The notes under the pieces were generated by a model. It was not told the origin of the DNA, did not search any database, and saw only the letters and a program-made list of their open reading frames with translations. From the NCBI RefSeq assembly GCF_009823805.1, contig NZ_WUEK01000004.1:333853-397852 (forward strand): 64,000 nt of DNA, read 5' to 3'. This document shows, one piece after another, positions 1 through 10,816 of the stretch (within the stretch, counting starts at the first letter, position 1; every line of letters starts with the position of its first letter). This DNA comes from Nocardioides flavescens. GTDB lineage: Bacteria > Actinomycetota > Actinomycetes > Propionibacteriales > Nocardioidaceae. The position numbers and the translations under genes were made by a program.

Positions 1-123
1 TACGAGATGGAGCTCGTCGGGCACGACTTCTACCTCTTCGTCGACAAGGAGAGCGAGCGGCCCTCGGTGGTCTACCGCCGCAAGGGCTACGACTACGGCG
101 TGATCTCGCTCGACCTGAGCTGA
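1..123 (+). CDS. hpf: Ribosome hibernation-promoting factor, C-terminal end (partial)
   Basis: The window opens inside a gene; the last 40 codons are readable and end in TGA. The peptide reads ELVGHDFYLFVDKESERPSV followed by VYRRKGYDYGVISLDL, which matches the conserved C-terminal dimerisation domain of long-form hibernation-promoting factor. In that family this domain lets two 70S ribosomes pair as 100S particles in stationary phase. The place just upstream of a NarL-type regulator and secA is the usual actinobacterial order. The N-terminal ribosome-binding domain is outside the window. Confidence 0.88.
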   Translation, partial: YEMELVGHDFYLFVDKESERPSVVYRRKGYDYGVISLDLS

Positions 124-134
124 GCGCCCCGGCA

Positions 135-185
135 CCATCGGCGTGCCCCGGCCCGACCCGCTCGGGCCGGGGCCACGCCCGATGG
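135..185 (+). terminator. Strong GC-rich hairpin after hpf
   Basis: An 11-bp perfect stem (146-156 with 162-172, loop of five bases) continues outward through further pairing with small bulges to about 135 and 185. It starts 12 bases after the hpf stop codon. There is no U tract, as is common for actinobacterial terminators. It probably ends the hpf transcript before the response-regulator gene. Confidence 0.6.
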
Positions 186-276
186 CCGCGCACCTGGCCC
201 GTGCGGGCCACCCCTCGCATGGGCCGCATGGCTCATCTGTGCCCGGGAGATCGTCCGAACGTGTCATGATGCGACC

Positions 277-957
277 GTGGTGGACACCAAGAACGGGGAC
301 CCGGAGCCCATCCGGGTGCTGGTCGTGGACGACCAGGAGCTCTTCCGGCGCGGGCTGACGATGCTCCTCGCCGCCGAGCCGGGCGTCGAGGTCGTCGGCG
401 AGGCCGGCGACGGCCTGGAGGGCACCAGCCTCGCGGCCACCGCCGCGCCCGACGTGGTGCTGCTGGACATCCGGATGCCGAAGCGCTCCGGCATCGAGGC
501 GTGCCTGGCCATCAAGGAGGCCGTCCCGTCGGCCAAGATCATCATCCTCACCGTCTCCGACGAGGAGGCCGACCTCTACGAGGCGGTCAAGAGCGGCGCC
601 TCGGGCTACCTGCTCAAGGACTCCTCGATCGAGGAGGTCGCCCAGGCGATCCGCGTCGTCGCCGACGGCCAGTCGCTGATCAGCCCGTCGATGGCGGTCA
701 AGCTGATCGACGAGTTCAAGCAGATGTCGCGCCCCGAGCGCGAGCACGTCCCCGGCCTGCGGCTCACCGACCGCGAGCTCGAGGTGCTGCGCCTGGTCGC
801 CAAGGGCATGAACAACCGCGAGATCGCCCGCGACCTGTTCATCTCCGAGAACACCGTGAAGAACCACGTGCGCAACATCCTCGAGAAGCTCCAGCTCCAC
901 TCGCGGATGGAGGCGGTCATGTACGCCGTCAAGGAGAAGCTGCTCGATCTGCCGTAG
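277..957 (+). CDS. NarL/FixJ-type response regulator
   Basis: This 226-residue protein has an N-terminal receiver domain followed by a LuxR-type helix-turn-helix. The receiver has the acidic pair VVDD near residues 16-19, the likely phospho-acceptor Asp64 in LLDIRMP, a Thr/Ser position in ILTVSDE and the conserved Lys in YLLKD. The DNA-binding domain (about 155-220) has LTDRELEVLRLVAKGMNN and ENTVKNHVRNI. No sensor kinase gene is adjacent, so the kinase is encoded elsewhere or the protein acts as an orphan. Start is GTG at 277; GTG at 280 is also possible. Such a regulator between hpf and secA is common in actinobacteria, and its regulon cannot be inferred. Confidence 0.9.
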   Translation: MVDTKNGDPEPIRVLVVDDQELFRRGLTMLLAAEPGVEVVGEAGDGLEGTSLAATAAPDVVLLDIRMPKRSGIEACLAIKEAVPSAKIIILTVSDEEADLYEAVKSGASGYLLKDSSIEEVAQAIRVVADGQSLISPSMAVKLIDEFKQMSRPEREHVPGLRLTDRELEVLRLVAKGMNNREIARDLFISENTVKNHVRNILEKLQLHSRMEAVMYAVKEKLLDLP

Positions 958-1060
958 GGGCTGGCCGCCCTGGTGGTCGAGTCTCCGGGCCCGTCCCCGG
1001 CCGCCCGAACTGGGCAGGACGGTCTCGTGTTGCCGCGCTGGCAGCGGGACGGGACCACCG

Positions 1061-1150
1061 CTGGTTGAGGAGGCGCGCCAGCGCCGTCTCGAAACCACCC
1101 TCGGCTCGGCACGTGGTTTCGAGACAGGACTCCGTCCTTCCTCAACCACC
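1061..1150. repeat. Composite palindromic repeat, copy A
   Basis: Two inverted units flank a spacer of about 13 bases. The first, 1061-1099, begins GGTTGAGGAGGC and ends GTCTCGAAACCACC, with hairpin core GGCGC/GCGCC. The second, 1113-1150, begins GTGGTTTCGAGACAGGAC and ends in CCTCAACCACC, with core GGAC/GTCC (here GGACTCCGTCC). It fills most of the gap between the response regulator and the YcaQ-like gene. The same outer arms recur elsewhere in the window. Confidence 0.9.
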
Positions 1151-1195
1151 GAGCGGACGCCGCGTCGGTGCGCCATGTCGGTGCGGGGTGGTTGG

Positions 1196-2413
1196 GTGAG
1201 AGTCGTGGACACGCTGACCCGGCCTCAGGCCCGGCGGATCGCGCTGGCCGCGCAGGGGTTCCTCGACCCGCGCCACACGACGCCGACGATGCGCACCTTC
1301 GCGCGCACCCTCGAGCGCACGGGCCTGCTGCAGGTCGACTCGGTCAACGTGCTGCAGCGGGCGCACTACGTGCCGCTCTACTCCCGGATGGGGCCCTACG
1401 ACACGGCGCTGCTGCACCGGGCCGCCGAGCGGCGTCCGCGCCGGCTCGTGGAGTACTGGGCCCACGTGCAGGCGCTCATGCCGGTCGAGCTGTGGCCGGT
1501 GATGCAGCACCGGATGGCGACCTACCGCGCCCAGCGCGGCAAGTGGCTCAAGGCCGACGACGACCGGGTCGTCCAGCGCGTCCTGGCCGAGGTCGCGGCG
1601 CGCGGGGCGAGCACCGCCCGTGAGCTCGACGACGGGGCGCCGCGCTCGCGCGAGCACTGGGGCTGGAACTGGTCGGAGGCGCGCAAGGCCCTCGACTACC
1701 TCTACATGGCGGGCGAGCTCGCGATCGCCGGGCGCACGAGCCAGTTCGAGGTCCGCTACGACCTGCCCGAGCGGGTCCTGCCGCCCGAGGTGCTGGCCGC
1801 GCCGACGCCGAGTCGCGAGGAGGCCGACCGCGAGCTCGTGCGCCGGGCCGCGCGCTCCCACGGGGTGGCGACCCTGCGCTGTCTCGCGGACTACCACCGC
1901 ATGCTCCAGGCGCCGGCGCGGGTCGCGGTCGACAGCCTCGTCGAGGAGGGCGAGCTCGTGACGGTGCGGGTCGAGGGCTGGCCGCGCGAGGCGTGGCTGC
2001 ACCGTGACGCGCGCCGGCCGCGCCGCGTCGGGGCCCGGGCGTTCCTGAGCCCGTTCGACCCGGTGGTGTGGCTGCGCGAGCGCACCGAGCGGCTCTTCGA
2101 CTTCCACTACCGCATCGAGATCTACACCCCGCCGGAGCAGCGGGTCCACGGTTACTACGTGCTGCCGTTCCTGCTGCGGGACGAGCTCGTCGGCCGGGCC
2201 GACCTCAAGGCCGACCGGCCGAGCGGGCGGCTGCTGGTGCGCTCGGCGTGGGCCGAGGACGGCGCCCCGCCCGACACCGCCGAGCAGATGGCCGCCGAGC
2301 TGCGCACCCTCGCCGGCTGGCTCGGCCTCGACGACGTCGTGACCGAGCCGCGCGGCGACCTGGCCGCCGAGCTGGCCCGCGAGCTCGCCCGGGAGCCGGC
2401 CGGGCTCCGCTGA
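1196..2413 (+). CDS. Winged-helix DNA-binding protein, YcaQ/AlkX-like family
   Basis: The protein, about 405 residues, belongs to the winged-helix family that includes E. coli YcaQ, a DNA glycosylase that unhooks interstrand crosslinks. The family start, here TRPQARRIALAAQGFLDPR, is intact, as is the region LLQVDSVNVLQRAHYVPLYSR. The central part has a helical winged-helix pattern and the C-terminal part includes FDFHYRIEIYTPPEQRVHGY, a conserved block of the family. In-frame starts are ATG 1175, GTG 1196 and GTG 1205; 1196 or 1205 fits the family N-terminus best because 1175 adds a nonconserved leader. Glycosylase activity is inferred from the family only. Confidence 0.82.
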   Translation: MRVVDTLTRPQARRIALAAQGFLDPRHTTPTMRTFARTLERTGLLQVDSVNVLQRAHYVPLYSRMGPYDTALLHRAAERRPRRLVEYWAHVQALMPVELWPVMQHRMATYRAQRGKWLKADDDRVVQRVLAEVAARGASTARELDDGAPRSREHWGWNWSEARKALDYLYMAGELAIAGRTSQFEVRYDLPERVLPPEVLAAPTPSREEADRELVRRAARSHGVATLRCLADYHRMLQAPARVAVDSLVEEGELVTVRVEGWPREAWLHRDARRPRRVGARAFLSPFDPVVWLRERTERLFDFHYRIEIYTPPEQRVHGYYVLPFLLRDELVGRADLKADRPSGRLLVRSAWAEDGAPPDTAEQMAAELRTLAGWLGLDDVVTEPRGDLAAELARELAREPAGLR

Positions 2414-2518
2414 GGAACGTCCCGGCCGCGCCGGCCGTTACGATGGACGACGGCGTACTCCGCCCACACCGCGCGCGCCTCCGGCGCCGACCCAGACCCA
2501 CCCAGGAGCCACACCACC

Positions 2519-5452
<2,934 letters not shown>

Positions 5453-5474
5453 GCCACCGCGGGCCGGGGCTCGC

Positions 5475-6014
5475 TCAGGCGAACTCCACCGCGACGCAGA
5501 CCCAGTGCCGAGCGCCGTCGCGGCGCGAGACCCGGCGCTCGAAGCGCAGTGCCAGCGCTCGTGACCGCTCGCCGTAGCGGACGCGGGCGCTGGCCTCGAC
5601 GACCCGCGGGCCTACGAACGACGTCCGCACGGAGGCGACGTGGGGCCGGACCGGCTGCACCCGCTCCTGACCGGCGTCGTGGCCGCCCGCCCGAGCGACG
5701 AGCTGGGCGCGGCGCTGCAGGTCGGCGTAGACCTCGGAGGTCGACCAGCGCAGCAGTTGGGTGACCGGCCGGTCGCCGCCTACGACTTCGACCGTGGCCT
5801 GCACGAAGCGCTGGACCCACGCGTCGAGCCCGCGTCGCGTCGCTGCGTCGACCTGGGTGTCGACGTGGGTGTCGATCCCGATCACGTCGGCGAGCGGGCG
5901 CGGCAGAGGACGGTCGCGGCGGCCGAGATCGAGCGCGAGCGCGCCCTGCACGGAGTCGTCGGTGCGCCCGTCGGTGCGGTCGGCACGGTGGTGGGGCAGT
6001 CGGTGGACGGTCAT
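5475..6014 (-). CDS. Rv3235-family protein (DUF6459-like)
   Basis: This 179-residue soluble protein has no catalytic motif that I can see. Its C-terminal half, with VVEASARVRYGERSRALALR and the ending HWVCVAVEFA, resembles the conserved domain of the Rv3235 family found next to secA in many actinobacteria. The N-terminal 60 residues are low-complexity and Arg/Asp-rich. The gene overlaps the upstream LysM gene by four bases (6011-6014), so the two are probably co-translated, and it converges on secA. Function is unknown. Confidence 0.72.
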   Translation of the reverse strand: MTVHRLPHHRADRTDGRTDDSVQGALALDLGRRDRPLPRPLADVIGIDTHVDTQVDAATRRGLDAWVQRFVQATVEVVGGDRPVTQLLRWSTSEVYADLQRRAQLVARAGGHDAGQERVQPVRPHVASVRTSFVGPRVVEASARVRYGERSRALALRFERRVSRRDGARHWVCVAVEFA

Positions 6015-6619
6015 CGCTTCTCCTGGGTGGACGGTCCGGGGTCGGTGAGCCGAAGCCCGGGGTGGACGAGGTCGGGGTCGGCGCCGATCAGCGCACGGTT
6101 GGCGGCGTAGAGCCGACGCCAGGCGGCATCGACGTCGGAGTCGGACGCGTCGCGCGGCAGCCGCGCGGCGGCCAGGCGCCAGAGGGTGTCGCCGGCGTGG
6201 ACGACGATCGGGTCAGCGGGGGCGGTGCGGGACCGGTGCGGACCGTCTGTCGCCCGCTCGGGCATCGGGAGCCCGGCGATCCGGTCCGCGGGGGGCCGGG
6301 CCTGCGCGGCCTGCGCGCTCGGAGCCAGCAGAGCCGCGCCGACGGCCACGCCGCACGCGGCGAGGACCAGCCGGCGCACGACGCTGCGAGACGGGGTGTG
6401 GGCCGGCCCGGCACCTCGCCAGGCCTCGGCGACCGCGGCGATGCTGCTGCACCAGACCCCCACGGTGCTCACCAGCAGGAGCCCGAGGCAGAGCCGCACG
6501 ACGGCGTCGCCCGCTGTCTGCGGTGCTGGGGACAGGGCCGCTCGGCCCAGCAGGTGCACGAGGCCGCCCGCCGCCGTAGTCAGGCCGAGCCCCACCAGGC
6601 TGCAGCGCACTCGATGCAT
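6011..6619 (-). CDS. LysM-domain membrane protein
   Basis: The protein (202 residues) has two hydrophobic segments in the first half (about 8-30 and 43-70) and another near 83-107, then an Ala/Pro-rich linker, and ends in a LysM domain starting VVHAGDTLWRLAAARLP and continuing to LVHPGLRLTDP. LysM domains bind peptidoglycan or chitin, so the C-terminus probably sits outside the membrane and contacts the wall. Similar LysM proteins accompany Rv3235-type genes in actinobacteria. It is the first gene of a two-gene minus-strand unit. Confidence 0.8.
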   Translation of the reverse strand: MHRVRCSLVGLGLTTAAGGLVHLLGRAALSPAPQTAGDAVVRLCLGLLLVSTVGVWCSSIAAVAEAWRGAGPAHTPSRSVVRRLVLAACGVAVGAALLAPSAQAAQARPPADRIAGLPMPERATDGPHRSRTAPADPIVVHAGDTLWRLAAARLPRDASDSDVDAAWRRLYAANRALIGADPDLVHPGLRLTDPGPSTQEKR

Positions 6620-6714
6620 CTTCGTCCCGATCTATGCGTTTGCTTGCGTTTGCATCAGTCAACGCCGATCGATGGGCATCGTCAAACGGTTGTCCACAGC
6701 CGCCGGATCCGTAC

Positions 6715-6768
6715 TCACCGACGTTCTGGGGGTCTGAGAGGCGTCTCAGGGCCCCAGAACGTCGGTGA
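6715..6768. promoter_or_regulatory. 54-nt double-stem palindrome between divergent genes
   Basis: Arms 6715-6731 (TCACCGACGTTCTGGGG) and 6752-6768 are perfect reverse complements over 17 bases. Inside them lies a second stem, CTGAGA (6734-6739) with TCTCAG (6744-6749), closed by a GGCG loop. It sits between divergently transcribed genes and ends 12 bases before the ribosome-binding site of the plus-strand gene. A terminator is therefore unlikely. It may act as an operator, a leader-RNA structure or a stray palindromic element. Confidence 0.6.
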
Positions 6769-6790
6769 CTACCGCCCCGGGGAGGAAGAG

Positions 6791-7345
6791 GTGTGCCAGG
6801 GTCGAGGCGTGGCCTGGGAGGAAGAGCTGTTCGCCTACCTCGACGACCTCGAAGGGCAGGCGGCAGCGCTCTACGACGCCGAGCGTGAGCCGGAGCTCGC
6901 CGACCGCAGCCGCGCGGAGTACCAGCAGGTCACGCTGGCCTCACGGCTGGCGGCGAGCGTCGACCGCGACGTGACGCTCGAGGTGTCGGGCACCGGTTCG
7001 GTCGCGGGGCGCCTGGAACGGGTCGGCACCGGCTGGTGCCTGCTGCACGGGGCCGGTCAGGACTGGATCGTCCGGCTCGAGGCCCTGGTCGCGGTCCACG
7101 GCGCCTCCGAGCGCTCCTTACCGGAGGTGGCCTGGTCGCCGCTCACGCGGCTCGGCGTCGGGGGAGCCCTGCGACGGCTGGCCGAGAGCGGCGAGCCCTG
7201 CTCGGTCCACGTGGTCGACGGTCGCCGTCACGACGGCGTGCTGGAGCGCGTGGGCGCCGACTTCGTAGAGGTCAGCTCGGGTGAGCAGCGACGGCAGGTG
7301 CTGGTGGCCTTCGGAGCCGTCGCCGCGGTGCAGTCGCGGCGCTGA
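6791..7345 (+). CDS. Conserved hypothetical soluble protein
   Basis: I do not recognise a named domain in this protein (184 residues). The N-terminal region is helical and acidic (WEEELFAYLDDLEGQAAALY) and contains SRAEYQQVTLASRLAASVDR. The C-terminal part looks beta-rich, with alternating hydrophobic residues such as VTLEVSGTGSVAGRLERVGT and WCLLHGAGQDWIVRLEALVA, suggesting a small barrel. GTG at 6791 is chosen because GGAGG lies five bases upstream; GTG 6809 is an alternative. The gene converges on tatB. Its position near secA and tatB may reflect conserved synteny rather than a role in export. Confidence 0.7.
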   Translation: MCQGRGVAWEEELFAYLDDLEGQAAALYDAEREPELADRSRAEYQQVTLASRLAASVDRDVTLEVSGTGSVAGRLERVGTGWCLLHGAGQDWIVRLEALVAVHGASERSLPEVAWSPLTRLGVGGALRRLAESGEPCSVHVVDGRRHDGVLERVGADFVEVSSGEQRRQVLVAFGAVAAVQSRR

Positions 7346-7371
7346 CCTCCGAGGTCGGAGAGCCGGGAGCC

Positions 7372-7704
7372 TCAGGTCGCCTCGAGGTCGTACGGCGGGG
7401 TCTCGCCGTCCTTGAGCGGACGCAGCCCGCGCCGCTTGGGCTTGGCGTCCTCCTCGGCGTCGTTCATCGCCTCGATGATGTGCTTGCGCACGATCGTGCG
7501 CGGGTCGAGGTCGCGCAGCTCGAGGTCGGCGTACTCCGGCCCGAGCTCGTCGCGCAGCTCGTCGCGCGCGGCGTTGGCGAACTGGCGGGCCTTGCGCAGC
7601 ATCGCGCCCGCCTGCTTCGCCATGTCGGGCAGCCGGTCAGGACCGAACACGAGGACAGCGACCAGTGCGATGACCGCCAGCTCCGGCAGTCCGATCCCGA
7701 ACAC
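7372..7704 (-). CDS. tatB: Sec-independent protein translocase subunit TatB
   Basis: TatB with TatC forms the receptor for twin-arginine signal peptides. The 110-residue protein begins MFGIGLPELAVIALVAVLVF and continues GPDRLPDMAKQAG: a short transmembrane helix, the conserved Glu and hinge Gly-Pro, then an amphipathic helix, as expected. The charged C-terminus continues to about residue 90. Start is GTG. The gene lies 9 bp after the Mrp ATPase gene on the same strand, so co-transcription is likely. tatA and tatC are not in the window. Confidence 0.93.
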   Translation of the reverse strand: MFGIGLPELAVIALVAVLVFGPDRLPDMAKQAGAMLRKARQFANAARDELRDELGPEYADLELRDLDPRTIVRKHIIEAMNDAEEDAKPKRRGLRPLKDGETPPYDLEAT

Positions 7705-7713
7705 GCCTCGAAC

Positions 7714-8874
7714 CTACCGCCCGGCCGGAGTGAGGCCGAGCTGCATCCCGGCCAGACCGCGACCGCGGCCGGCGAGCCGGGTCGCGACGTCACGCAGCAC
7801 GACGGCCGCGGGAGCGGTGGGGTCGTGCTCGACGATCGGCTTGCCGACGTCGCCGCCCTCACGCAGCGAGACGTCGAGGGGGATGCTGCCGAGCACGGGG
7901 ACGTCGTAGCCGAAGCGCCGGCCGAGGGTCTCGGCGACCCGCTGGCCGCCGCCGGAGCCGAACAGCTCGATGCGGTGCTCCTTGCCCTCGGGGGTGCAGT
8001 GCGGGCAGGGGAGGTAGCTCATGTTCTCGACGACGCCGACGACGCGCTGGTGCATCATCGAGGCCATCGTGCCGGCGCGCTCCGCGACCTCGGCGGCCGC
8101 CTCCTGCGGAGTGGTCACGACGACGACCTCGGCACCCGGCAGGTGCTGGCCGAGCGAGATCGCCACGTCGCCGGTGCCCGGGGGCAGGTCGAGCAGGAGC
8201 ACGTCGAGGTCGCCCCAGTAGACGTCGGCGAGCATCTGCACGAGCGCCCGGTCGAGCATCGGGCCGCGCCAGGCGACGACCTGGTCACGGCGCGGCTTGA
8301 GCATGCCGATCGAGATGACCGAGACGCCGCTTGAGGTCGGCACCGGCATGATCAGGTCCTCGACCTGGGTCGGGCGGGCGTCGGCGACGCCGAGCATGGC
8401 CGGGACCGAGTGGCCGTAGATGTCGGCGTCGACGATCCCGACCTTGAGGCCCTGGGCCGCCATCGCCTGCGCGAGGTTGACCGTGACCGACGACTTGCCG
8501 ACGCCGCCCTTGCCGGAGGCGATCGCGAAGACCTTGGTGAGCGAGCCGGGCTGGGAGAACAGGATCTCGCGCTGCGCCTGGCCGCCGGAGAGCGTCTCCT
8601 TCAGGCCGGCGCGCTGCTCGGGGGTCATCACGCCGAGGGTGAGGTCGACGTCGGTGATGCCGTCGACGCGGCGCACGGCGGCGTTGACGTCGCGGTTGAT
8701 GGTGTCCTTGAGCGGACAGCCCGCCACGGTGAGCAGGACGGTCAGGTGCACGACGCCCGCGTCGTCGACCTGGACGGTGTCCACCATGCCCAGCTCGGTG
8801 ATCGGCCGCTTGATCTCGGGGTCGTTGACGGTGCCGAGGGCGGCGGTGACCTGCTCGAGGAGGGGACTGCTCAT
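7714..8874 (-). CDS. Mrp/NBP35-family Fe-S carrier ATPase
   Basis: The 386-residue protein has an N-terminal MIP18-type (DUF59) domain, with VNDPEIKRPITELGMVDTV and LTVAGCPLKDTI, followed by a ParA/MinD-like ATPase with the deviant P-loop GKGGVGKSSV, the switch DADIYGHSVP, DLPPGTGD and a C-terminal CxxC (LPCPHC). This is the standard layout of Mrp/ApbC scaffolds that hold and transfer 4Fe-4S clusters. ATG at 8874 is chosen; a longer frame from 8946 would run into the DUF1003 gene, and its extra residues are not family-like. Confidence 0.92.
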   Translation of the reverse strand: MSSPLLEQVTAALGTVNDPEIKRPITELGMVDTVQVDDAGVVHLTVLLTVAGCPLKDTINRDVNAAVRRVDGITDVDLTLGVMTPEQRAGLKETLSGGQAQREILFSQPGSLTKVFAIASGKGGVGKSSVTVNLAQAMAAQGLKVGIVDADIYGHSVPAMLGVADARPTQVEDLIMPVPTSSGVSVISIGMLKPRRDQVVAWRGPMLDRALVQMLADVYWGDLDVLLLDLPPGTGDVAISLGQHLPGAEVVVVTTPQEAAAEVAERAGTMASMMHQRVVGVVENMSYLPCPHCTPEGKEHRIELFGSGGGQRVAETLGRRFGYDVPVLGSIPLDVSLREGGDVGKPIVEHDPTAPAAVVLRDVATRLAGRGRGLAGMQLGLTPAGR

Positions 8875-8908
8875 GATGTCCGAGCCTAGTTGCTCGGCCC
8901 TGGCGAAC

Positions 8909-9442
8909 CTACGCCGAGCCGTCGCCGTCGGTGTCTGACGCGTCACGCCGCTCCTCTGTGCGCTCGTCGAGGTCGCTCAGCAGCGAGCGCAGCTCGGAGC
9001 GCAGGAAGTCACGGGTCGCGACCTCGCCCACCGCCATCCGCAGCGACGCGACCTCGCGGGCGAGGAACTCCATGTCGGCGTGCGCCCGGGCGTCCGCCTG
9101 CCGGTCCTGCTCGGCGATCACCCGGTCGCGCGCCTCCTGACGGTTCTGGGCGAGCAGGATCAGCGGCGCGGCGTACGACGCCTGCAGGCTCAGCGCGAGC
9201 GTCAGGAAGATGAAGGGGAACTCGTCGAAGCGCAGGTGCTGCGGCGCCAGGACGTTCCAGGCCATCCAGACGACGACGAACAGCGTCATGTAGAGCAGGA
9301 ACGTCGCGGTGCCCATGAACCGTGCGAACTGCTCGGCGAAGCGGCCGAAGCGGTCGGTGTCGTAGCTCGGGCGCTTGACCAGGGGGCGGCGGACCTCGCG
9401 GGGGGTGTCGAGGCGACCCGGCCGGGCGCTGCGATCAGCCAC
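8909..9442 (-). CDS. DUF1003 membrane protein
   Basis: This 177-residue protein carries the DUF1003 core: FAEQFARFMGTATFLLYMTL starting the first transmembrane helix, WNVLAPQHLRFDEFPFIFLT leading into the second, and the following SLQASYAAPLILLAQNRQEA. A charged, probably coiled-coil cytoplasmic tail follows. The start is GTG at 9442 and overlaps the stop of the upstream CBS-domain gene by eight bases, so translation is coupled. The pairing of DUF1003 with an MgtE_N/CBS protein is common in actinobacteria and hints at membrane ion handling, but no function is established here. Confidence 0.88.
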   Translation of the reverse strand: MADRSARPGRLDTPREVRRPLVKRPSYDTDRFGRFAEQFARFMGTATFLLYMTLFVVVWMAWNVLAPQHLRFDEFPFIFLTLALSLQASYAAPLILLAQNRQEARDRVIAEQDRQADARAHADMEFLAREVASLRMAVGEVATRDFLRSELRSLLSDLDERTEERRDASDTDGDGSA

Positions 9443-10691
9443 GGCGCACCGCCTGGTCGCGCCAGTTCTCCGGCAGCATGTGGTCGAGCAGGTCGTCGAC
9501 GGTGACCGCGCCGATGAGGTGGCCGTTCTCGTCGATCACCGGCGCCGCGACCAGGTTGTACGTCGCCAGGTGGGCCGCGACCTCGTCGATCGTCGCCTCC
9601 GGGCGCAGGGTCTGCATCGACTCGTCGAGCGCGCCGGCGACCAGGGTCGAGGGCGGCTCGCGCAGCAGCCGCTGGATGTGCGCGACCCCCAGGAAGCGAC
9701 CGGTCGGCGTCTCGAGCGGCTGACGACAGACGTAGACCAGTGCGGCCAGGGCGGGGGTGAGGTCGGGGTTGCGCACGTGGGCGAGTGCGTCGGCGACGGT
9801 CGCGTCGGGGCCGAGGATCACCGGCTCGGAGGTCATCATCGCGCCGGCGGTGTTGTCGACGTAGGCCATCAGGCGACGCACGTCCTCGGCGTCGTCGGGC
9901 TCCATCAGCTCGAGCAGCTGCTCCGCGGTCTCGGGCGGCAGCTCGGCGATGAGGTCGGCGGCGTCGTCGGGGTCCATCTCCTCGAGGACGTCGGCGGCGC
10001 GCTCGCCCTCGAGCTGACCCAGGATCTCGACCTGGTCCTCCTCGGGCAGCTCCTCGAGGACGTCGGCGAGGCGCTCGTCGGTGAGCGCGGCGACGACCGC
10101 GGCGCGGCGCGACATCGGCAGGTCGTGGATCACGGACGCGGCGTCGGCGGCGCGCAGCTCGTTGAGGGCGTGGATCAGCTGGGTGGCGCCCTGGCTCGGC
10201 TCGGGCCGGGTCAGCCCCGACACCTCGCCCCACTCGACGACGTGGGTCTGGCCGCGGCGCCGCAGCGCCTTGGCCGGCTCCTGGACGGCGATGCGCGAGA
10301 GCACCCAGTCGCGGTTGCGCGCCTGCTCCATCGCGACGTCGTAGATGGTGCCCACGGTGCCGCTGGCCCCGCCGCGGGTGACGGTGACCTGGCGGTCGAG
10401 CAGCTCGCCCATCACCAGCGTCTCGGTCGAGCGCTGCTCGAAGCGGCGCATGTTGAGCAGGCCGGTCGTGTAGACCTGCCCGGCGTCGATGTTGGTCACC
10501 CGGGTCATCGGCACGAAGATCCGACGGCGGCCGAAGACCTCCGCCACCAGGCCCAGCACGCGCGGCGGACTCGACTCCGACCGGATCGCCACCACGAGGT
10601 CGCGCACCTTGCCGACCTGGTCCCCCTGGGGGTCGAAGATCGGCAGGCCGACCAGGCGGGCGGCGTACACGCGGGAGGGGGCCGTGCTCAC
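9435..10691 (-). CDS. CBS-pair protein with MgtE N-terminal domain
   Basis: The product (418 residues) begins with a PRC-barrel-like region (YAARLVGLPIFDPQGDQVGK), then the superhelical MgtE_N domain with repeated LADVLEELPEEDQVEILGQL-type helices (about 200-270), then two CBS motifs (about 290-410, including LVAAPVIDENGHLIGAVTVD). True MgtE magnesium channels add five membrane helices after the CBS pair; these are absent, so it is a soluble sensor-like relative. GTG at 10691 (SerThrAlaProSerArg next) is preferred over an upstream ATG whose extra 41 residues look noncoding. It probably works with the overlapping DUF1003 protein. Confidence 0.87.
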   Translation of the reverse strand: MSTAPSRVYAARLVGLPIFDPQGDQVGKVRDLVVAIRSESSPPRVLGLVAEVFGRRRIFVPMTRVTNIDAGQVYTTGLLNMRRFEQRSTETLVMGELLDRQVTVTRGGASGTVGTIYDVAMEQARNRDWVLSRIAVQEPAKALRRRGQTHVVEWGEVSGLTRPEPSQGATQLIHALNELRAADAASVIHDLPMSRRAAVVAALTDERLADVLEELPEEDQVEILGQLEGERAADVLEEMDPDDAADLIAELPPETAEQLLELMEPDDAEDVRRLMAYVDNTAGAMMTSEPVILGPDATVADALAHVRNPDLTPALAALVYVCRQPLETPTGRFLGVAHIQRLLREPPSTLVAGALDESMQTLRPEATIDEVAAHLATYNLVAAPVIDENGHLIGAVTVDDLLDHMLPENWRDQAVRRG

Positions 10692-10816
10692 GACCAGCAC
10701 GCTACCGGGGCCCGCACCCGGTCGGCGTCGCGACGACCGGACAGACGCGGGTGCCCGCGGTAAACTCCAGCGAGGCCGGGACGGGACCGGCCACCACGTC
10801 GGGGAGGTCGTCAACG

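Noticed and set aside
6690..6698. TTGTCCACA, a match to the actinobacterial DnaA box
   Set aside because: Only a single box is present, with no cluster and no dnaA, dnaN or AT-rich region; a replication origin is not supported.
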